Assembly: GCA_963710205.1 (NCBI GenBank)
Contig: CAVPZG010000004.1
Coordinates: 186,001-250,000 of the forward strand
Direction: 5' to 3'
DNA length: 64,000 nucleotides
Source: Pacificimonas sp963710205
Lineage (GTDB): Bacteria > Pseudomonadota > Alphaproteobacteria > Sphingomonadales > Sphingomonadaceae
A program made the translations under genes and the position numbers. Below the pieces are notes generated by a model. That model was not told the DNA's origin and did no database searches. It saw only the letters and a list, made by a program, of their open reading frames with translations. Of the stretch, positions 59,362 through 64,000 are shown in pieces (within the stretch, counting starts at the first letter, position 1; each line of letters begins with the position of its first letter).

Positions 59362-61692
59362 ATGCACTATCTTGCGAGCCGTGCCGATCAGGTGCGGACG
59401 GACTGGATGAAGCGGTTCGATGCGGCGCACTGGCTGCTGAACTTTCCAAGGCCGATGATGGCGGCGGTGACGACGCCCAGGGCGCGGTCGTTGCGGGTGG
59501 ACTGCGCGTTTTTGAAGCGGGACGATCTGGCGGGGCTGATCTGGGAATCCGAAGATAGCTACGATCACCCGCTGCTGTCCTATGAGACGCGGCGGGATTA
59601 TCGCGGGCTGCTGCTGACGTTTCGCTGGCGGGCCGAGGGAAGCGTCAAGGCGCTGCATGTGCCGAACGGGCCGGTACTGACGATCGAGGGACGCGACGAG
59701 GGCGGCGCGGCGCGGGTCTGGTATGTGCGGCTGTGGAATTACGCGGACGGGGCGGCGGACAATGCGGTCGTCACGCTTGATTTCGATGACCTGCGCGCGG
59801 GTTATGCGCCGGGCGGAGCGCCGGTCTGGCCGGGCGATGTTGACCGGATGTTCGTGTCGCTGGTCCCTGCCGGGTTTGACGGGACGGACGCGGCACTGGC
59901 CGCGCCCGAACATGGGACCGTCTGGATGGAGGATATCCACTGCGAGGGCGGTGGGTCATCGATCCGGGTCGGGGATGCCTGCCTGCCGCCGCACGGGCTG
60001 AGGATCGCGACGGGTTATGACGACGAATATAATGCGGCGCCTGAGCGTCTGCTGCGGAATGTGCGTGCGCTGGGGTATCGAAAGTGGCTGACACTTTATG
60101 TCGGCATGTCGCATTACATGGCGCTGGGCGCGCGGGTGGACGGGACGTTCGAGATATTGGGTGACGGCGACCCGCTGGTGGCCCCGTGCCGGGTCTGGAT
60201 GGAGGATTTCGCCGCGCGCTCTGTGGCGGACGGGATTACGCCCGTACTTTCGCTGAGCTATGAGCTGTTCGATGCCTATGCGCCGGAAGACTGGAAACAG
60301 CGGGCGCATGATGGTTCGCCCGCGCTGACGGGCTGGACGCCGCCTTCGACCCTGCTGTCGCCCGCCAATGCCGACGCGATGGCGTGGTTGCAGCGTGTTG
60401 CGGTGGCATTCGCCGGAATCGCGAGTGCCAGCGGCGGCGCCCCCTGGTTCCAGGTGGGCGAGCCGTGGTGGTGGACGGGCTTTGGCGATGCGCAAATCCC
60501 TTGCTTTTACGATGACGCGGCGGTGGCAGCCTATGAGGCGGAGACGGGACGGGCTGTCGGGCCGCGGCTGACGGGACTGCCAGCGGTGCTTTCGCCCGAA
60601 CAGACCGACCATGCGGACTGGCTGGGCGCGCGTCTGGGGCAGTCGGTGCTGGATGTGGCGGCGGCGGTCAAGGCGGCGGTTCCGGAGGCACACACGGCAC
60701 TGCTATTCTATGCGCCGCAGGTGCTGCGACGGGATGCGCCGTGGCTGAAGCGTGTGAACATGCCTGCGGACTGGGCCGCGCCGGCCTTCGATATCCTGCA
60801 GCTGGAAGACTATGACTTCGTGCTGGCGGAGGATGCGGGGGCGTCGCGGCGGGCGGCGGAGGTCGTCACGGCGGAGCTGGGCTATCCGCCCGAAACGCAG
60901 CACTATTTTTCCGGGTTCGTGCTGCAGGCTGAAGACCGCGATCGGTGGGAGCCGATCGCGAAGGCCGCAGGAGCGGCCGCGACGCGCGGGGTCGCCGACG
61001 TCTTCGTCTGGGCGCTGCCGCAGGTGCGGCGCGACGGATTTACCTATTGGCAGGCTGAAGGGGACGAGGCGATGGACGCCTTTCATGATGTGCGCTTTCC
61101 GCTGGCGCTGGGCGAAGGCGCGGGCGGCGGGCCGGAATTTCTGACGCAGATCGCGGCGACCGTGTCGGGCGAGGAACAGCGGTCGAGCGTCTGGGCGCAG
61201 GGGCGGCTGCGCTATGACGCGGGGCTGGGCGTGCGGTCGGAGAATGACCTGCGCGTGGTGCAGCGTTTCTTTCGCGCGCGAAAGGGGCGGGCGCACGGGT
61301 TCCGCTTTCGCGATCCGCTGGATTTCTGTTCCGGCGACGGCGACGTGCCGGGACCATATGATGAATATCTGGGTGAAGGCGATGGCGTGCGGACGGATTT
61401 CGCGCTGCTGAAACGATATGGCGATGGGGACGACGCGGAACTGAGGCGGATTACGCGGGTGGAGCAGGAGACACTGCGCGTCGCCGTGGACGGGGTGGAG
61501 GCGGTCGCGGGCTGGTCGGTCGAGGATGGCGGCCTGCTGCGGTTCGAACACGCCCCGGTCGGGGCGGTCACGGCGGGATTTCTGTTCGACGTGCCGGTGC
61601 GGTTTCAGGAGGACCGGCTGGAGGTGTCGCTGGAAAACTGGCGTGCGGGGGATGTGCCGTCAGTGCCGCTGGTGGAAATACGGGAATCATGA
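59362..61692 (+). CDS. GTA g12 (DUF2460 distal tail protein) fused to a 570-residue N-terminal domain
   Basis: 776 residues. Residues 571-776 are g12: DAFHDVRFPLALGEG, EQRSSVWAQGRLRYDAGLGVRSENDLRVVQRFFRARKGRAHGFRFRDPLDF, a close match to the TIGR02217/DUF2460 pattern in both motif order and length (206 residues). Residues 1-570 are extra: a beta-sandwich-like part (1-200, LRVDCAFLKRDDLAGLIWESEDSYDHPLL, VWMEDIHCEGGGSSIRV), then a segment with TIM-barrel features (residues 210-570: LRIATGYDDEYNAAPERLLRNVRALGYRKWLTLYVGMSHY, PVLSLSYELFDAYAPEDWKQ, PWFQVGEPWWWTGFGDAQIP, FDILQLEDYDFV), like the sheath-type TIM barrels of some non-contractile phage tails or a glycoside hydrolase. Met571 has its own SD, so a short g12 may also be made. 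Confidence 0.85.
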   Translation: MHYLASRADQVRTDWMKRFDAAHWLLNFPRPMMAAVTTPRARSLRVDCAFLKRDDLAGLIWESEDSYDHPLLSYETRRDYRGLLLTFRWRAEGSVKALHVPNGPVLTIEGRDEGGAARVWYVRLWNYADGAADNAVVTLDFDDLRAGYAPGGAPVWPGDVDRMFVSLVPAGFDGTDAALAAPEHGTVWMEDIHCEGGGSSIRVGDACLPPHGLRIATGYDDEYNAAPERLLRNVRALGYRKWLTLYVGMSHYMALGARVDGTFEILGDGDPLVAPCRVWMEDFAARSVADGITPVLSLSYELFDAYAPEDWKQRAHDGSPALTGWTPPSTLLSPANADAMAWLQRVAVAFAGIASASGGAPWFQVGEPWWWTGFGDAQIPCFYDDAAVAAYEAETGRAVGPRLTGLPAVLSPEQTDHADWLGARLGQSVLDVAAAVKAAVPEAHTALLFYAPQVLRRDAPWLKRVNMPADWAAPAFDILQLEDYDFVLAEDAGASRRAAEVVTAELGYPPETQHYFSGFVLQAEDRDRWEPIAKAAGAAATRGVADVFVWALPQVRRDGFTYWQAEGDEAMDAFHDVRFPLALGEGAGGGPEFLTQIAATVSGEEQRSSVWAQGRLRYDAGLGVRSENDLRVVQRFFRARKGRAHGFRFRDPLDFCSGDGDVPGPYDEYLGEGDGVRTDFALLKRYGDGDDAELRRITRVEQETLRVAVDGVEAVAGWSVEDGGLLRFEHAPVGAVTAGFLFDVPVRFQEDRLEVSLENWRAGDVPSVPLVEIRES

Positions 61693-61789
61693 ATATGCGT
61701 GACCGGCTGGATCCTGCCCACCTCGGCTGCGCCCTCGTCCCCCTTGAGCACCGTCCGGCGCCGCCTTCGCGTGCGATGGAGGGATGCGC

Positions 61790-62623
61790 ATGAGGACGAT
61801 ACCGGACGCGCTTGCCGCGTCGCTGGCGGCGCCCCTCGTGCCGCTCGCCTGGTTGTGGCGGGTGGTCCGGGCGGACGGCGCGGCGCTGGGATTCACGACG
61901 CATGACCGGGCATTGCACGTGGGCGGACTTAGCTATGCGCCCGCGCCGGGGATGGTGCCGTCTGCCGTCTCGGACAGTGATGGGCCGGATGTCGAGGGGG
62001 TCGATATATCGGGAATCTTGTCGAGCGATTTCATCACCGCGGCCGATATCGAGGCGGGCCGTTATGACGGGGCACGGGCGGAGTTGATGCTGGTGGACTG
62101 GAGCGCGCCGGACGCGGGCGCGCTGGTTCTGACGCGGGGAACCTTGGGGGCGATCCGCGTGCGCGGCGGCATGTTCGAGGCCGAATTGCGAACCGCCGAG
62201 ACGCTGCTGAACAGGGTCCCCGTCGAACTGACGACGCCTGAATGCAGGGCGCGGCTGGGCGATGCGCGCTGCGGCGTGGACATGGCGGCGCGGCGGCGGG
62301 AGGCCGTCGTTTCCGAAGTGCTGGACGTGGGCGAAGTGCTGGTGTCGCCGGCGCCCGCCGACGGCGTGCATGACTATGGGCGCCTCAGGGCAATGTCAGG
62401 CGCGCTGGCGGGAGTGGATGTTGGCATCGCGCGGAGTTCAGGAGGGGTGCTGCGGCTGGACGACGATGCGCGCGGGCTGGCGGTGGGCGACCGGGTGCTG
62501 CTGACCGAAGGCTGCGACCGGCGCTGGGTGACCTGCCGGGAACGGTTCCGCAATGGCGACAATTTTCGCGGTGAGCCGTTCGTGCCCGGGCGGGATAGCG
62601 TGCTGCGCTATCCCGGGTTGTAA
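61790..62623 (+). CDS. GTA g13: DUF2163 baseplate-hub protein
   Basis: 277 residues. RTIPDALAASLAAPLVPLAWLWRVVRADGAALGFTTHDR, GVDISGILSSDFITAADIEAGRYDGARAELMLVDW and TTPECRARLGDARCGVDMAARR followed by LTEGCDRRWVTCRERFRNGDNFRGEPFVPG are DUF2163/phage-BR0599 signatures. The four cysteines probably bind an iron-sulfur cluster at the tail tip, as in Rhodobacter GTA. The ATG at 61790 has GGAGGG six bases ahead; 61784 is possible. Confidence 0.9.
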   Translation: MRTIPDALAASLAAPLVPLAWLWRVVRADGAALGFTTHDRALHVGGLSYAPAPGMVPSAVSDSDGPDVEGVDISGILSSDFITAADIEAGRYDGARAELMLVDWSAPDAGALVLTRGTLGAIRVRGGMFEAELRTAETLLNRVPVELTTPECRARLGDARCGVDMAARRREAVVSEVLDVGEVLVSPAPADGVHDYGRLRAMSGALAGVDVGIARSSGGVLRLDDDARGLAVGDRVLLTEGCDRRWVTCRERFRNGDNFRGEPFVPGRDSVLRYPGL

Positions 62624-62624
62624 A

Positions 62625-63098
62625 GTGCGGAACGAACGCCTGGCCCTGCGCGCGCCTGTCACTTGCCCCCTCTCCCAATCTCTCTCCAGCGGGGAGAGAC
62701 GAAGCCTGGTTGTCGCTGCGGCGCGGGCCGCCGTTGGCACGCGGACACGGGCGCAGGGGCGGGTGGCCGGACTGGCGCTCGACTGTGTGGGACTGGCGGC
62801 GCTGGCATTGAAGGCGGGCGGGGCGCGGTTCGATGTGCCCGCGGATTATTGCCTGCGGGCGGACAACCGGGCGCGGCTGGTCGAGGGATTGCGGGGGGCG
62901 GGGCTGGCGCGGGTGGACCGCGCGCCGCTGGCGGGCGACGTGCTGATGATCGAGGTCGCGCCGGGGCAGGTGCATCTGGCGGTTGCAACGGAAGCGGGGC
63001 GGGCGGTTCACGCGCATTTCGGCGTGGGGCGCGTGGTGGAGGCCGAGCTGCCGGAAGACTGGCGGGTGCTGGGGGTTTGGGCGCTGGCTGACGCCTAG
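62625..63098 (+). CDS. GTA g14: NlpC/P60-type cell-wall peptidase
   Basis: 157 residues from GTG 62625. The core VVAAARAAVGTRTRAQ ... LALDCVGLAALALKAGG holds the catalytic Cys; GQVHLAVATEAGRAVHAHFGVGRV holds the His. It cuts peptidoglycan so the tail can enter the recipient. The N-terminus is unusual: the family normally begins close to VVAAAR, and the 27 residues before it are encoded by a hairpin-bearing, intergenic-like segment (62640-62705). A CTG at 62706, nine bases after GGGGAG, is another candidate start. Confidence 0.82.
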   Translation: MRNERLALRAPVTCPLSQSLSSGERRSLVVAAARAAVGTRTRAQGRVAGLALDCVGLAALALKAGGARFDVPADYCLRADNRARLVEGLRGAGLARVDRAPLAGDVLMIEVAPGQVHLAVATEAGRAVHAHFGVGRVVEAELPEDWRVLGVWALADA

Positions 63099-63400
63099 AA
63101 ATTTAGTTCCACAGGCTGAACGCCCTGAGCAAGTTGCAGCTGTCACCAAAGCTCAAATGATTACTTTCACCGAAGTCTCCTTTTGCCGGAAACCTTCCTG
63201 CAAGTTGACCAGCCCATGAACCGAAAAATTGAATTACTGTCGAAACGACAGCACAGAATTTGTTGCCTGGGTAACGGCAACGCATCTCAATAGCATTGTG
63301 ACCGCTGACGCGGGTCTTTCCTGTGGCGCCCTGGCGGGTGCGTATCCTCCCCTTGCCCCTTCTCTCGCAAGAAGGGGACGTCTTGTTTTGGAGATAGCTG
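63099..63400. other. AT-richer spacer between g14 and g15
   Basis: 302 bases whose first 200 are clearly poorer in GC than any other part of the GTA cluster. It holds a 6-bp hairpin (ctgtcg-aaa-cgacag, about 63238-63252), an 8-bp hairpin at 63356-63363/63370-63377 just before g15, and a weak 60-codon open frame on the minus strand (63103-63285, ending SFGDSCNLLRAFSLWN) with no recognised family. No convincing gene. Confidence 0.6.
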
Positions 63401-64000
63401 ATGGCGACTGTCGTTTTGACGGCGGTGGGCTCCGCCGTGGGCGGGCCTGTGGGGTCCGCGATCGGGGCGACTGTGGGTTCGTTAATCGACGCCAAGCTGT
63501 TCGCGCCCAAGGGGCGGGAAGGGCCGCGGCTCGCGGATCTGTCGGTACAGGGAAGCGACTATGGAACACCGCTGGCGCGGCACTATGGGGTCGTGCGCTC
63601 CGCTGGGACGGTGATCTGGTCATCGGGGCTGAAGGAGACGGCGCACCGGTCGGGCGGCGGCAAAAAGTCGGGCGGGCGGACGACGACCTATAGCTATTCG
63701 GCGAGCTTTGCGGTGGCCTTCGCGGCGCGGCGGATCGAACGGGTCGGGCGCATCTGGGCGGATGGCAAGCTGCTGCGCGGCGCGGCGGGCGATCTGCAGG
63801 CGGGCGGTGCGATACGCATATATTCGGGGAGCGAGCGGCAACGGCCCGATCCGCTGCTGGTCGCGGAACTGGGCGTTGGCGCGGCACCGGCGCATCGTGG
63901 GCTGGCCTATGCGGTGTTCGAAGGACTGGAACTGGCGGACTTCGCCAACCGGATCCCCAATCTGAGCTTCGAGATCTTCGCCGACGCAGGCGGCACGGCG
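63401..64000 (+). CDS. GTA g15: host-specificity (megatron) tail tip protein, N-terminal part
   Basis: First 200 codons; the gene runs past the window end (usual length is about 1,200-1,300). ATVVLTAVGSAVGGPVGSAIGATVGSLIDAKLF leads GREGPRLADLSVQGSDYGTPLARHYGVVRSAGTVIWSSGLKET, SYSASFAVAFAARRIERVGRIWADGKLLRGAAGD and HRGLAYAVFEGLELADFANRIPNLSFE, all highly typical of GTA gene 15. It forms the tail tip and carries receptor-contact domains. Confidence 0.92.
   Translation, partial: MATVVLTAVGSAVGGPVGSAIGATVGSLIDAKLFAPKGREGPRLADLSVQGSDYGTPLARHYGVVRSAGTVIWSSGLKETAHRSGGGKKSGGRTTTYSYSASFAVAFAARRIERVGRIWADGKLLRGAAGDLQAGGAIRIYSGSERQRPDPLLVAELGVGAAPAHRGLAYAVFEGLELADFANRIPNLSFEIFADAGGTA

Noticed and set aside
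63103..63285. A 60-codon minus-strand gene between g14 and g15
   Set aside because: No family resemblance and no ribosome binding site; kept only as part of the spacer description.
47190..64000. Ordinary temperate prophage
   Set aside because: No integrase, repressor, replication or lysis genes and no attachment repeats in view; gene order and sizes (short tape measure, g12-g15) match GTAs.

Overview
The window looks like chromosomal DNA of a GC-rich alphaproteobacterium, most likely one of the Sphingomonadales. Four things point there: the order ChvI/ChvG - HprK - RapZ - EIIA(Man-type) - HPr; a MucR-type single zinc-finger regulator beside Fur, TsaB and RimI; a short sphingomonad-like SelO; and a gene transfer agent (GTA) cluster that carries a DUF6127-like gene between portal and protease. 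I see no rRNA, tRNA, CRISPR array or insertion sequence.

Bases 1-14,900 are core genes. A minus-strand run (nitroreductase, tsaB, rimI, mucR-like, fur, plsC, miaB) handles tRNA t6A and ms2i6A modification, iron control and phospholipid synthesis. gshB follows. Next is a tightly packed minus-strand block (chvI, chvG, short hprK, rapZ, EIIA, HPr, SpoU-type methyltransferase), in which a two-component system is transcribed together with a regulatory phosphotransferase pathway. A receiver protein, a TetR regulator with an operator-like palindrome, pckA, a DUF937 protein, a J-domain protein and a 2Fe-2S ferredoxin-like protein complete this part.

Bases 15,000-46,900 mix envelope, transport and regulatory genes. 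They include a large TonB-dependent receptor with a strong terminator, two small secreted proteins, a PAS histidine kinase, clpB behind a sigma32-like promoter, and an osmoprotectant-type ABC importer whose binding protein is fused ahead of its permease. Then come ubiG, thpR, a tesA/ybbA/ybbP-like locus, a Bax-inhibitor-1 protein, DUF2254 and K+ channel genes, and a GT4 glycosyltransferase divergent from an AsnB-like protein that lacks the glutaminase cysteine. The rest is TetR, selO, a lower-GC gene resembling DUF3885, orphan astB, an acyl-CoA dehydrogenase, a divergent XRE/DUF6456 pair and a GAF histidine kinase.

Bases 47,000-64,000 hold a collinear HK97-type gene transfer agent cluster (g1 to g15; g15 runs off the end). 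A good sigma70-type promoter with a palindrome between its -35 and -10 boxes, followed by a leader terminator, precedes g1. Several parts depart from the textbook Rhodobacter-type layout. A three-gene module sits between capsid and connector, including a 749-residue protein with a sialate O-acetylesterase (SGNH) core. A DoxX-like membrane gene lies antisense in the middle of the tail genes. g12 (DUF2460) is fused to a 570-residue N-terminal domain exactly at a methionine that has its own ribosome binding site. Hairpins occupy most non-overlapping gene junctions. An AT-richer segment lies between g14 and g15. The esterase module and the g12 fusion are the best candidates for something undescribed: a GTA particle that may carry its own surface-glycan-modifying or glycan-binding parts.
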